From: DATKSS01 sp035468355
GTDB taxonomy: Bacteria; Chloroflexota; Dormibacteria; Dormibacterales; Dormibacteraceae
NCBI GenBank assembly: GCA_035468355.1
Contig: DATITA010000182.1
Location: forward strand, 1-64,000
DNA: 64,000 nucleotides
Direction of reading: 5' to 3'
The notes under the pieces are model-generated. The model did not search any database. It was given only the letters and a program-made list of their open reading frames with translations, and was not told the origin of the DNA. Below, in pieces: positions 47,845 through 56,720 of this stretch; position 1 is the stretch's first letter; each line of letters begins with the position of its first letter. Position numbers and translations under genes: made by a program.

Positions 47845-47878
47845 CTGCGAACCCCGCCACCATTGGAGTAAACACACC

Positions 47879-49093
47879 CTGAATCAGAGCCGACTCGAAA
47901 CCCGCGGATCAGTTACCGGGGAGCACTCTGGCTTCGAGATCGGGATCGGCAGGCGAGCCCGCCGAGCTTACGGATTCGACGAGATCGCTTTGGTGCCGGG
48001 CGGCGTGACCCTCAACCCCGAGGAGGTCGACATCACCTTCTCGATGGGCCCGGACTTCAAGCTCCCTCTTCCGATCTGGGGATCGGCCATGGATGGAGTC
48101 GTCGACGTGGACTTCGCCATCGCGATGGGAAAGCTGGGCGGCGTCGCGGTGCTCAACCTCGATGGCGTGCACACCAGGTATGAGGACTCCGCGCCGGTCA
48201 TCCGAAAGATCGCGGAAGCTGACAAAGCTCACGTCAACGCCTTGCTCAAAGAGGTGTATCGCGAGCCGGTCAAGGCGCACCTGATCGCCGAGCGGATCAA
48301 GACGATCAAGGCGGCAGGGGTGCCTTGCGCGGTCTCGACGGTGCCGGCTCGGGCCGGTGAGCGCGCCGAGGTGGTGCAGCAAGCAGGCGCCGACGTGTAC
48401 GTCGTCCAGGGCACCGTCCTCACCGCGCGGCACTCCTCCAGGTCTTATAACCAGCTCTCTTTCGAGGACCTCGTTCGCGCATGCGACATCCCTGTTGTCG
48501 TCGGCAACTGCGTGCACTATGAGACCGCTCTCGAGCTCATGGAGACAGGGATCGCGGGGATCCTCGTCGGCGTCGGGCCGGGTGCCGCATGCACGACTCG
48601 CGGCGTGCTGGGCGTGGGCGTGCCCCAGGTGACCGCGACCGCCGACGTCGCGGCGGCTCGTGACGAGCACATGAGGCGAGGCGGGATGCGCGTGGCGGTC
48701 ATCACCGACGGCGGCATGCGCATCGGCGCCGACGTGTGCAAGGCTTTCGCCTCGGGCGCCGACGCGGTCATGATCGGCACCCCGCTGGCAGGTGCCGAGG
48801 AGTCTGCCTCGAAAGGCTTCAACTGGGGCATGGCGACGCCCGACCCCAACCTTCCACGCGGTACGCGCATCCAGACCGGGACCAGGGCGACCCTGCACGA
48901 GATCCTGCTCGGCCCAGCCCGCGTTGACGACGGCTCGCAGAACTTCGCCGGCGCGCTTCGCTCAGCCCTCGGGGTTTGCGGCGCCCATGACATCGCCGAG
49001 TTCCAGCACGTGGAGCTGGTGATCGCGCCCGCCATCACCTCCGAGGGCAAGGTCTTCCAGCAGGCCCAGCACGTGGGTATGGGGAAGAGCTGA
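47879..49093 (+). CDS. guaB3: GuaB3-type IMP dehydrogenase-related protein
   Basis: 404 residues in the form used here. IMPDH/GMP reductase barrel: F-E-I-G-I-G-R-R-A-R-R-A-Y-G-F-D-E-I start, GSAMDGVVD, the flap-adjacent catalytic loop GPGAACTTRG, and ITDGGMRIGAD phosphate site. No CBS domains are present. This is the GuaB3 family (actinobacteria, cyanobacteria, Chloroflexota), long annotated only as IMPDH-like. The conserved region starts about residue 15. The start is unclear: CTG 47879 has GGAG 10 bp upstream, while GTG 47831 lies upstream of the likely -10. guaA follows 40 bp downstream, consistent with a role in GMP supply. Confidence 0.9.
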   Translation: MNQSRLETRGSVTGEHSGFEIGIGRRARRAYGFDEIALVPGGVTLNPEEVDITFSMGPDFKLPLPIWGSAMDGVVDVDFAIAMGKLGGVAVLNLDGVHTRYEDSAPVIRKIAEADKAHVNALLKEVYREPVKAHLIAERIKTIKAAGVPCAVSTVPARAGERAEVVQQAGADVYVVQGTVLTARHSSRSYNQLSFEDLVRACDIPVVVGNCVHYETALELMETGIAGILVGVGPGAACTTRGVLGVGVPQVTATADVAAARDEHMRRGGMRVAVITDGGMRIGADVCKAFASGADAVMIGTPLAGAEESASKGFNWGMATPDPNLPRGTRIQTGTRATLHEILLGPARVDDGSQNFAGALRSALGVCGAHDIAEFQHVELVIAPAITSEGKVFQQAQHVGMGKS

Positions 49094-49133
49094 GCTGAGC
49101 CGGTCTGCTGCGGCTGCCCGAAGTCGCGAAGAG

Positions 49134-50687
49134 GTGAAGGGCGGCACGCGGCAGCAGACCATCCTGGTTCTCGACTACGGGTCGCAGTTCAGCCAGCTGA
49201 TCGCGCGACGCGTGCGCGAAGCCAACGTGTACTGCGAGCTGGTCCCCGGCACCACGCCGTGGTCCGAGCTGAAGGAGCGTCACCCGGCCGGCCTGATCCT
49301 CAGCGGCGGCCCGGCCAGCGTCTACGAGTCCGGCGCCCCACAGGTCGATCCCGAGGCGCTTCGCGCGGGCATCCCGGTGCTGGGGATCTGCTACGGCATG
49401 CAGCTCATCGCGCATCACCTGGGTGGCAAGGTGGATCCGGGCCATGCGCGCGAATACGGGCCGGCCCTACTCTCGGTGCGCGACCAGACCGGCCTGTTCC
49501 GCGGGCTCAGCGGCGAGATGCCCGTGTGGATGAGCCACGGCGACCACGTGAGCGAGCTCCCACCTGGGTTCCACTCGCTCGCCTCCAGCGGCAACTCGCC
49601 GGTAGCGGCGTTTACCAACGACCGGGGCATCTACGGCATCCAGTTCCATCCCGAGGTCGTGCACACGCCAGGCGGCCGCGAAGTGCTTCGCAACTTCCTG
49701 TACGGCGTCTGCGGATGCACGGCGTCATGGACCGCGGGATCCTTCATCGCCGAGGCGACCGAAAGCATTCGCGCCCAGGTCGGCGACGGCCGCGTCATCT
49801 GCGCCCTGTCCGGCGGCGTCGACTCGGCGGTGGCCGCGACGCTGGTGCAACGAGCGGTGGGCGACCAGCTCACGTGTGTGTTCGTTAACAACGGGCTCCT
49901 ACGCAAAGAGGAGCCGGAGCGCGTGCTCGCCGTGATGCATGGCAACCTCGACATGGACATCCGTTATGTCGACGCCACCGACCGTTTCCTCCAGGCGCTG
50001 AGCGGAGTGATCGACCCCGAGCAGAAGCGGAGAATCGTCGGCCGCGAGTTCATCACGGTCTTCGAGGCGGAGGCGACAAGCCTCGGCCACATCGACTTTC
50101 TCGCCCAGGGCACGCTTTACCCGGACGTCATCGAATCGACGGCCCCGGACGTTTCTTCGACCGCGGTCAAGATCAAGACGCACCACAACGTCGGCGGCTT
50201 GCCGCCCGGCTTGCGTTTCCAGCTCATCGAGCCTCTGCGTTATCTCTTCAAGGACGAGGTCCGCGCCGTTGGAATCGAGCTCGGCATGCCGGAGGAGATG
50301 GTGTATCGCCAGCCGTTCCCTGGACCTGGACTGTCGATCCGCTGCCTGGGGGAGGTGACCGCGGAGCGGCTGGAGATCCTGCGCAACGCCGATTGGGTAG
50401 TCGTCGACGAGATCAAGAACAACGGCCTTTACCGCAAGGTGTGGCAGTCGTTCGCAGTGCTCACCCCGCTCGAGACGGTGGGCGTGATGGGCGACTTCCG
50501 AACCTACGCCAACGTGGTCGCAGTGCGTGTGGTCACCAGCGAGGACGCCATGACGGCGGACTGGGCGCGCGTGCCTTACGAGGTGCTGGCCCGCATCAGC
50601 AACCGGATCGTGAACGAGGTGAAGGGCGTCAACCGGGTGGTGTTCGACATCACCTCAAAGCCTCCCGGCACCATCGAGTGGGAGTAG
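49134..50687 (+). CDS. guaA: GMP synthase (glutamine-hydrolysing)
   Basis: 517 residues. Glutamine amidotransferase domain (8-200) with nucleophile in GICYGMQ, later FHPEV supplying His and Glu. ATP-pyrophosphatase domain with P-loop SGGVDSAV near residue 225, and the C-terminal dimerisation domain ending in K-P-P-G-T-I-E-W-E. It converts XMP to GMP. The GTG start at 49134 has an adjacent AAGAGG. Its last codons overlap the GTG of the toroid protein gene by 10 bp. Confidence 0.95.
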   Translation: MKGGTRQQTILVLDYGSQFSQLIARRVREANVYCELVPGTTPWSELKERHPAGLILSGGPASVYESGAPQVDPEALRAGIPVLGICYGMQLIAHHLGGKVDPGHAREYGPALLSVRDQTGLFRGLSGEMPVWMSHGDHVSELPPGFHSLASSGNSPVAAFTNDRGIYGIQFHPEVVHTPGGREVLRNFLYGVCGCTASWTAGSFIAEATESIRAQVGDGRVICALSGGVDSAVAATLVQRAVGDQLTCVFVNNGLLRKEEPERVLAVMHGNLDMDIRYVDATDRFLQALSGVIDPEQKRRIVGREFITVFEAEATSLGHIDFLAQGTLYPDVIESTAPDVSSTAVKIKTHHNVGGLPPGLRFQLIEPLRYLFKDEVRAVGIELGMPEEMVYRQPFPGPGLSIRCLGEVTAERLEILRNADWVVVDEIKNNGLYRKVWQSFAVLTPLETVGVMGDFRTYANVVAVRVVTSEDAMTADWARVPYEVLARISNRIVNEVKGVNRVVFDITSKPPGTIEWE

Positions 50688-51496
50688 GACTCAAGCTCGA
50701 TCCAGTCTGGCGGCGTTCGACACTTGAAAAGCTGGGGTCAGGGCAACAGGCGGATGGCGGCTTTGGCGGGCATCCCTATTCGAAATGGAAAGGCTCCCAT
50801 TGGCGTCTCATTTCGATGGTCGAGCTGGGAATCCCAGCTCGCAATGCCGTGGCGCGCTCTGCAGCGACCACCGTGCTCGATTGGATAGCCAGTCCACGCC
50901 ACACCGCGCCGGTCGTCAGGGGGCTCGAGCGACGGCATGCGTCGATCGAAGGCAACGCCGTCGCCCTCAGCTGCCGCCTCGGAATGGCGGGCAGTCCGCA
51001 GGTCAAGTACCTGGTCGATGTGCTGCTGCGATCCCAGTGGCCCGACGGGGGATGGAACTGCGATCGCGACCCCACCGCGCACCGCTCTTCCTTCCACGAG
51101 ACCCTTGCGCCGATCTGGGGCCTGGTGGAATATCACCGGGCGACTGGCAACGTCGACTCACGGCAGGCCGCTCAGCGCGCGGGGGAGCTGCTGCTGGAGC
51201 ATCAGGTATTTCGTTCGATGCAGACTGGCCACGCAATCCACTCAGAATGGCTGCACATCCACTGGCCGCATTACTGGCACTACGACTTCTTCCATGGTCT
51301 CCGCGCCGTCGCAATGCTCGGACTGCTCGGCGACCGGCGCGCGGACGACGCAAGGGCACTGCTCCTCAAGCACCGGCAGCCTGATGGGACCTGGCGGGCC
51401 GACGGCCGCCATTACTGGAGGCAGTCGACCGAGGTTGTCGACTGGGGAGACGCCCACCAGATCGTGACGCCGATCGCGCTGGCCATGCTCAAATGA
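50678..51496 (+). CDS. Alpha/alpha-toroid protein resembling prenyltransferase/squalene-cyclase repeats
   Basis: 272 residues. Several helical repeats carry QW-like motifs: QQADGGFGGH near 23-32, SQWPDGGWNCD near 120-130 and KHRQPDGTWRADG near 233-245. Between them are His/Trp-rich stretches such as WLHIHWPHYWHYDFF. The fold resembles the alpha-toroids of terpene cyclases and protein prenyltransferase beta subunits, but the DxDD protonation motif of cyclases is absent. GTG 50678 overlaps guaA by 10 bp and purD starts 8 bp downstream, so it is embedded in the purine operon. Substrate and role unknown. Confidence 0.75.
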   Translation: MGVGLKLDPVWRRSTLEKLGSGQQADGGFGGHPYSKWKGSHWRLISMVELGIPARNAVARSAATTVLDWIASPRHTAPVVRGLERRHASIEGNAVALSCRLGMAGSPQVKYLVDVLLRSQWPDGGWNCDRDPTAHRSSFHETLAPIWGLVEYHRATGNVDSRQAAQRAGELLLEHQVFRSMQTGHAIHSEWLHIHWPHYWHYDFFHGLRAVAMLGLLGDRRADDARALLLKHRQPDGTWRADGRHYWRQSTEVVDWGDAHQIVTPIALAMLK

Positions 51497-51503
51497 CCCC
51501 GCT

Positions 51504-52781
51504 GTGAAGGTTCTTGTCGTCGGATCCGGCGCGCGCGAGCACGCGCTGGTCTGGAAGTGCGTGCAGTCCGACTTGGTGGAGCGCGTTTACTGCGCGCCGG
51601 GTAACGGCGGCACCGGGGGCATGGCGCGCAACGTGCCGATCGGCGCGGCGGACGTGGTGCGCCTGGTCGACTTCGCCAAGCGTGAAAGGCTCGGGCTGGT
51701 GATCCTCGGCCCGGAAGCGGCGGTGGAAGCGGGCGTGGGCGATGCGCTCAGGAGTGCCGGGTTCAACGTCTTCGGGCCGAACCGCGGCGCCGGCCGTATC
51801 GAGTCGAGCAAGTCGTTCGCCAAGGCGCTGATGCAGCGGGCCGGCATCCCGACAGCGGACTTCGAGGTGTTCACGCAGCCCGCGCCGGCCCGGGCGTGGG
51901 CCGGCGAGCGCGCGGGCCAGGTCGCCGTGAAGGCCGACGGGCTCGCCCGTGGCAAAGGGGTGATCGTGTGCTCGTCTGTCGAGGAGTCGAATGCAGCGAT
52001 CGACGCCATGCTCGTCGAGGGCCAGTTCGGGCGCAGCGGGGCCACCATCGTGGTGGAGGAAAGGCTCCACGGACCTGAGCTCTCTGTGCACGCGGTGACC
52101 GATGGCAAGGACGTCGTTGCGCTGGCGCCGGCGCGCGACTACAAGCGAGCCCATGACGGCGACGAGGGCGCGAACACGGGCGGCATGGGAGCCTACTCCC
52201 CGCCACTCGGCGTGGACGATGCGTTGCTCCAGGAGGTGGTGGAGTCCGTGCTGCGTCCCGCTGTACGAGAGCTCGCGGCCTCCGGAGACGAGTTTCACGG
52301 TGTCCTCTACGCGGGACTGATGCTGACGCCGAAGGGGATCCGCACCCTCGAATTCAACGCCCGCTTCGGAGACCCGGAGGCCCAGGTGGTCCTGCCACGG
52401 CTGCAGACGGACTTCGTCGCGCTGGCGCTGGCTGTGGCCAAGGGCAACCTTGCCGGCTTCCCGGACCTGAGCTGGAGCTCCCGACCATGCGTCGGCGTGG
52501 TGGTCGCGTCGGGACACTATCCCGACGAAGCGGCCGTGAAGACCGGCTTTTCGATCCGCGGCCTGGCCGAGATGCCGAAAGGCGTCCTGATCTTCCACGC
52601 CGGGACGCGATACCTACCCGCCACGGGCCTGGTCACCGATGGGGGGCGCGTGGTCACCTCGGTAGCGCTGGGCGAGACCGTGGCGCAGGCGCGCGAGACG
52701 GCGCTGTCAGGCGCTCGGCAGGTACGATTCGAGGGGGCTTTTTTCCGCTCCGATATTGCAAGGGAGGCCGATGAGGGGTGA
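51504..52781 (+). CDS. purD: Phosphoribosylamine-glycine ligase (GAR synthetase)
   Basis: 425-residue ATP-grasp enzyme for the second step of IMP synthesis. N-terminal VLVVGSGAREHAL, ATP-grasp segments VKADGLARGKGVIV and ARDYKRAHDGDEGANTGGMG, and metal-site TLEFNARFGDPEAQ. All three domains are complete. GTG 51504 is 8 bp after the toroid gene stop. Following genes are purE and the carboxylase subunits. Confidence 0.95.
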   Translation: MKVLVVGSGAREHALVWKCVQSDLVERVYCAPGNGGTGGMARNVPIGAADVVRLVDFAKRERLGLVILGPEAAVEAGVGDALRSAGFNVFGPNRGAGRIESSKSFAKALMQRAGIPTADFEVFTQPAPARAWAGERAGQVAVKADGLARGKGVIVCSSVEESNAAIDAMLVEGQFGRSGATIVVEERLHGPELSVHAVTDGKDVVALAPARDYKRAHDGDEGANTGGMGAYSPPLGVDDALLQEVVESVLRPAVRELAASGDEFHGVLYAGLMLTPKGIRTLEFNARFGDPEAQVVLPRLQTDFVALALAVAKGNLAGFPDLSWSSRPCVGVVVASGHYPDEAAVKTGFSIRGLAEMPKGVLIFHAGTRYLPATGLVTDGGRVVTSVALGETVAQARETALSGARQVRFEGAFFRSDIAREADEG

Positions 52782-52839
52782 CGTCGAGAGGTTTGGATCC
52801 GACGGCAGTCCCTCAGCGGGCTCCTCGGGAGGCGATTAG

Positions 52840-53298
52840 TTGAGCGCAGTGGTTGGCGTGATCCTCGGCTCCAAGTCCGACCTTCCCTTGATGGAGTCGT
52901 GCGTCAAGGTCCTGGACGAGCTCGGCCTCGAGCACGAGGTCAAGGTGTGCTCCGCCCACCGCAATCCCAAAGGAGTGATGGAGTGGGCCAGCTCGGCGCG
53001 GGAGCGCGGCCTCAAGGTCGTCATCGCCGCCGCCGGCGGAGCCGCTCACCTGCCGGGCGTCGTAGCGGCGTGGACCGATCTGCCGGTGATCGGGGTGCCG
53101 GTCCCGACGCAGCACCTGGGCGGTGTCGATTCGCTCTATTCGATAGTGCAGATGCCGGCGGGTATCCCGGTCGCCACGGTCGCCATCGGCGAGGCCGGGG
53201 CCAAGAACGCCGCGTGGCTTGCGGCGCGGATCATCGGGTTGAACGACGGCCGGATCGAGAAGAGCCATGCGGAAAAGCGCGCGGCCCTGGCCGGCTAG
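52840..53298 (+). CDS. purE: N5-carboxyaminoimidazole ribonucleotide mutase
   Basis: 152-residue PurE. GSKSDLPLM phosphate-binding loop at 10-18, CSAHRNP at 37-43 with the catalytic His, and the AAAGGAAHLPGVVA segment near 63-76. The motif form is class I (bacterial, working with PurK); no purK is seen in the window. TTG at 52840 is well supported by GGGAGG 7 bp upstream, even though it is a rare start codon. Confidence 0.94.
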   Translation: MSAVVGVILGSKSDLPLMESCVKVLDELGLEHEVKVCSAHRNPKGVMEWASSARERGLKVVIAAAGGAAHLPGVVAAWTDLPVIGVPVPTQHLGGVDSLYSIVQMPAGIPVATVAIGEAGAKNAAWLAARIIGLNDGRIEKSHAEKRAALAG

Positions 53299-53304
53299 GG
53301 AGCG

Positions 53305-55116
53305 ATGCCGAAGAAGAAAGCGCGCGTGCGGCTGATCGATACCACTTTCCGCGACGCCCAGCAGTCGCTGCTCGGCGGCAACCTGCGCATCGAGGAGATC
53401 CTGCCTATCGCCGCCAAGATGGACGCGGTCGGCTTTGCCGCAATGGAGGCTTTCGGCGGCGCCACCTTCGAGACGCAGCTGCTTCGACACGAGGATCCGT
53501 GGGAGTACCTCCGCAAGCTGCGAAAGGTCACGCCGAACACGCCGATCCAGGCTTTGATCCGCGGCCAGAATCTCGTCTCCAAGCGCAACTTTGCCGACGA
53601 CGCCGTCGAGCTGTTCGTCAAGCACGCCGCCAAGTGCGGGGTCGACGTTTTCCGCGTGTTCGACCCACTGAACGACCTGCGCAACATGGAGGCCTCGATC
53701 GCCGCGGCGCTCAAAGCCAAGAAGAAGGTGCAGGGCGCGCTGAGCTACGCCATCTCGCCGGCGCACAACGTCGAGCTTTGGTGCTCCCTCGCCAAGGGCC
53801 TCGTCGACATGGGCTGCCACGAGGTCGTGATCAAAGACACTTCCGGCCTGCTCAGCCCGCAGGCGACCTGGGAGCTGGTCACCGAGCTGAAGCAGGTCGT
53901 CAAGGCGCCCATCGACGTGCACTCCCACTGCTCGAGCGGCATGGCGCCGATGGCGTACATGGCTGCGGTCGAGGCCGGGGCGGAGATCCTTGACGTGGCC
54001 GTGTCGCCGCTGGCCTGGGGCACCTCGCAGCCGGCCTCGGAAAGCGTGGTGGCCGCACTGGAAGGCGGGGAGTACGACACAGGGCTTGACCTCGACCGGA
54101 TGTGGGAGGTCCAGCACGACGTCGAAGAGCTCAAGCGCCGGCACCTCGAGCACTTGAGCCCGTTCGCAGACCGGGTCGACGCGAGCATCCTCCGGTACCA
54201 CATGCCGGGTTTGATGCTCGAGGACATCTACCACCAGCTCGCCGCCCACAACGCGGGTGCGCGCCAGGCGGAGGTGATGGAAGAGGCGAACCGCGTGCGC
54301 CGCGACCTCGGGTATCCGCCGCTGGTCGCCCCGATCCGCCAGATCATCGCCACCCAGGCCGTCTACAACGTGATCGGCGGGGAACGCTATTCGACGGTGA
54401 CGCAGGAGCTGAAGGACTACCTGCAGGGTCTCTACGGGAGGCCACCCGTGCCGGCCGACCACGAGCTGCGGCGGCTGGTCCTCGGCCGCGAGGAGCCCAT
54501 CACCATCCGCCCGGCCGACCTGCTCGAGCCGCAGGTCGACGGCGCCCGCAAGCAGCTGCGCAAGCAGGGCCATGAACCGACCGACGACGCGGTGCTGATC
54601 CAGCTGATGTTCCCGGCCCTGCTGAAGGACTACCTCAGCGGCTCTCCGCCGGAGGCGGACGGCGCCGGCGCCCGAGCCAGGCCGGTCGAGGAAGCTGCGA
54701 AGCCCGACCCGGTGCTCACGGACGCTCCGGCCGAAGCGCCTACGGAGGCGGCGCCACAGGCGCAGGTCTCGACCGCGGAGTTCGAGGTCGAGGTCGAGGG
54801 CGAGACCTTCAAGGTGCGAGTCACCGGGGCTGGCATGACCGTCATGCCCTCTGGCGCGGCGCTTGGGGCCTCATCGACCGCTCCGCCGCCGCCGAAGGTC
54901 GGCGAGGGAACGGTCGTCGCCCCCATGCAGGGCCTTATCGTCAAGCTGCCGGTCAAGGCGGGGGACGAGGTGAAGCTGGGTGACGTGGTGGCCGTGCTCG
55001 AGGCGATGAAGATGCAGAACGACATCGTGACCACGGTCGCAGGGCGGGTGACTCACCTTTACGTCAAGGAGGGCGACGTCGTGAGCCCCAACCAACCGCT
55101 GCTGGCCGTCGGGTGA
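53305..55116 (+). CDS. pycB: Pyruvate carboxylase subunit B / oxaloacetate decarboxylase-type carboxyltransferase with biotin carrier
   Basis: 603 residues. Carboxyltransferase domain (1-300) with DTTFRDAQQSLLGG, ALIRGQNL, VFRVFDPLND, VIKDTSGLL and metal ligands in DVHSHCSSGMAP. A conserved PYC/OadA domain follows (320-455), then an Ala/Pro-rich linker and a biotinyl domain with biotin lysine K569 in EAMKMQND. Together with the adjacent biotin carboxylase this fits the two-subunit pyruvate carboxylase, making oxaloacetate from pyruvate. No sodium-pump decarboxylase subunits are present. Methylmalonyl-CoA or oxaloacetate carboxyltransferase roles are less likely alternatives. Starts 6 bp after purE. 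Confidence 0.9.
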   Translation: MPKKKARVRLIDTTFRDAQQSLLGGNLRIEEILPIAAKMDAVGFAAMEAFGGATFETQLLRHEDPWEYLRKLRKVTPNTPIQALIRGQNLVSKRNFADDAVELFVKHAAKCGVDVFRVFDPLNDLRNMEASIAAALKAKKKVQGALSYAISPAHNVELWCSLAKGLVDMGCHEVVIKDTSGLLSPQATWELVTELKQVVKAPIDVHSHCSSGMAPMAYMAAVEAGAEILDVAVSPLAWGTSQPASESVVAALEGGEYDTGLDLDRMWEVQHDVEELKRRHLEHLSPFADRVDASILRYHMPGLMLEDIYHQLAAHNAGARQAEVMEEANRVRRDLGYPPLVAPIRQIIATQAVYNVIGGERYSTVTQELKDYLQGLYGRPPVPADHELRRLVLGREEPITIRPADLLEPQVDGARKQLRKQGHEPTDDAVLIQLMFPALLKDYLSGSPPEADGAGARARPVEEAAKPDPVLTDAPAEAPTEAAPQAQVSTAEFEVEVEGETFKVRVTGAGMTVMPSGAALGASSTAPPPPKVGEGTVVAPMQGLIVKLPVKAGDEVKLGDVVAVLEAMKMQNDIVTTVAGRVTHLYVKEGDVVSPNQPLLAVG

Positions 55117-55258
55117 AGAGCAAGCCTTCAAGGTGATCGGACGCAGAGCAGGTTCTTCAAGGTGATCGGACGAAGAGCAAGCTCGTCAAGGTGATTGGAT
55201 GAAGAGCAAGCTCTTCAATGTGATCGGATGAAGAGCAAGCTCTTCAATAAGATCCTCG
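55115..55258 (+). repeat. 29-bp tandem repeat, five copies, multiplying the start region of the biotin carboxylase gene
   Basis: Units start at 55115 (28 bp), 55143, 55172, 55201 and 55230 with consensus GAAGAGCAAGCTCTTCAAGG + TGATCGGAT. The fifth copy is the first codons of the carboxylase gene itself (M-K-S-K-L-F-N). Each unit contains an AAGGTGAT-like ribosome binding site and, in later copies, an ATG. The 5' copies have more mutations (ACG or GTG in place of ATG, one base lost in the first). Confidence 0.93.
55199..55231 (+). CDS. Ten-codon leader peptide ORF within the repeat
   Basis: ATG 55199 opens M-K-S-K-L-F-N-V-I-G and stops at TGA 55229-55231, which overlaps the true carboxylase ATG at 55228 (ATGA). 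The peptide copies the carboxylase N-terminus. Translation of this leader could couple ribosomes into the carboxylase gene. Whether it is translated is unknown. Confidence 0.45.
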   Translation: MKSKLFNVIG

Positions 55259-56682
55259 TCGCGAACCGCGGCGAGATCGCGATCCGCGTCATGCGCGCCT
55301 GCCGCGAGCTGGGGATCGCGACCGTCGCCGTCTACTCCGACGCCGACCGCAAGGCGATCCACGTCCGGTACGCGGACGAAGCGCGCCACATCGGCGGCGC
55401 CGCCGCGAGCGATTCGTATCTCAAGCTCGATCACATCGTCAAGGTGGCGCATGAGGTCGGCGCCGAGGCGATCCACCCCGGCTACGGCTTTCTTTCGGAG
55501 AAGCCCGCGTTTCCCGAAGCGTGCGAGGCCGCGGGGATCAAGTTCATCGGACCACCCGCATCGGCGATGCGCGCTCTGGGGTCCAAGCTCGCCGCGCGCC
55601 AGCTCGCGATCGACCACGGCGTCCCGGTCACCCCCGGCAGCGACGCGGTCGACCCGGTCGCCGCCATCACCGCGGCGCGGCGCATCGGTTTTCCGGTCAT
55701 GGTCAAGCCGTCAGGGGGTGGCGGCGGAATCGGCATGAAGGTCGTCGAGTCCGAGGCAGACCTGGCGGCTGCCATCGAAACCAGCGCGCAGGCTGCGCGG
55801 TCGGCTTTCGGCGACCCGACCGTCTACATCGAACGCTACGTTCGCAACCCCAGGCACATCGAGATCCAGGTGATCTGCGATAGCCACGGCCACGCGGTTC
55901 ATCTGGGTGAGCGCGAGTGCTCGATCCAGCGCCGCCACCAGAAGATCATGGAAGAGACGCCTTCGCCGGCCCTGACCGCAGAAATTCGCGCCGCCATGGG
56001 TGATGCCGCGATCCGCGCGGCCACCGCCGCCGGCTACGTCAACGCCGGGACCGTCGAGTTCATCTTCAGCGAGGGTGACTTCTATTTCCTCGAGGTCAAC
56101 GCCAGGCTGCAAGTCGAGCATCCGATCACCGAGGCGGTCACCGGCATCGACCTGGTCAAGGAGCAGATCCGCGTGGCCGCGGGAATGGAGCTCGGCTTCT
56201 CCCAGCACAACGTGACCTGGACCGGGCACGCGATCGAGATGCGCATCAACGCGGAGGACCCGGTGCGGAAGTTCCTCCCCAACCCCAAGCGCATCTCGCG
56301 CTGGGTCGCGCCCGCCGGCCCGGGCGTGCGGGTCGACTCCGGTTTCGGCCCTGGCTCGGACGTTCCGCCGAACTACGACTCGCTGGTCGCCAAGCTCATC
56401 GTCCACGGGAGCGACCGCGCGGAGGCGATCGCTCGGGCAAGCCGGGCCCTGCGCGAGTTCGTGGTGGTCGGCCCCGCGACGACCATCAGCTATCACAGGG
56501 CGATACTCGAGAACCCCGATTTCCGGGCCGGGAAGCTGAGCACCCGGTTCATCGAGGACCACCCCGACCTCGTCGAGCGGGCGAAGAAGCTGGCCGCGGA
56601 CGTTTCCCCGTTCGACTACGGCCCGGATCCGCGTCACGTTGCGGCCGCCGCGGCCGCGGTGGCGTCGGTGGTGCGGCAATAG
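55228..56682 (+). CDS. pycA: Biotin carboxylase subunit (pyruvate carboxylase subunit A / AccC-type)
   Basis: 484 residues, ATP-grasp biotin carboxylase. N-terminal KILVANRGEIAIRVMRACRE, ATP loop VKPSGGGGGIGMKVV, HLGERECSIQRRHQKI, and the catalytic MRINAEDP segment are intact. The C-terminal domain is complete, with an extra Ala-rich tail. Length fits PycA/AccC. ATG 55228 is the last of the repeated starts and the only one giving the conserved N-terminus without a stop. The neighbouring carboxyltransferase-biotin carrier gene makes a pyruvate carboxylase the best reading; acetyl-CoA or propionyl-CoA carboxylase is possible. Confidence 0.9.
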   Translation: MKSKLFNKILVANRGEIAIRVMRACRELGIATVAVYSDADRKAIHVRYADEARHIGGAAASDSYLKLDHIVKVAHEVGAEAIHPGYGFLSEKPAFPEACEAAGIKFIGPPASAMRALGSKLAARQLAIDHGVPVTPGSDAVDPVAAITAARRIGFPVMVKPSGGGGGIGMKVVESEADLAAAIETSAQAARSAFGDPTVYIERYVRNPRHIEIQVICDSHGHAVHLGERECSIQRRHQKIMEETPSPALTAEIRAAMGDAAIRAATAAGYVNAGTVEFIFSEGDFYFLEVNARLQVEHPITEAVTGIDLVKEQIRVAAGMELGFSQHNVTWTGHAIEMRINAEDPVRKFLPNPKRISRWVAPAGPGVRVDSGFGPGSDVPPNYDSLVAKLIVHGSDRAEAIARASRALREFVVVGPATTISYHRAILENPDFRAGKLSTRFIEDHPDLVERAKKLAADVSPFDYGPDPRHVAAAAAAVASVVRQ

Positions 56683-56720
56683 CGCCCCTGCGTCATCCAG
56701 ACAGCGGCAGGCCGTTCGTC

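Noticed and set aside
55115..55258. CRISPR array
   Set aside because: The units are contiguous without spacers and the last one is coding sequence of the carboxylase gene.
53305..56682. Sodium-pumping oxaloacetate decarboxylase
   Set aside because: The membrane beta and gamma subunits are absent and a biotin carboxylase gene is adjacent, which fits pyruvate carboxylase.
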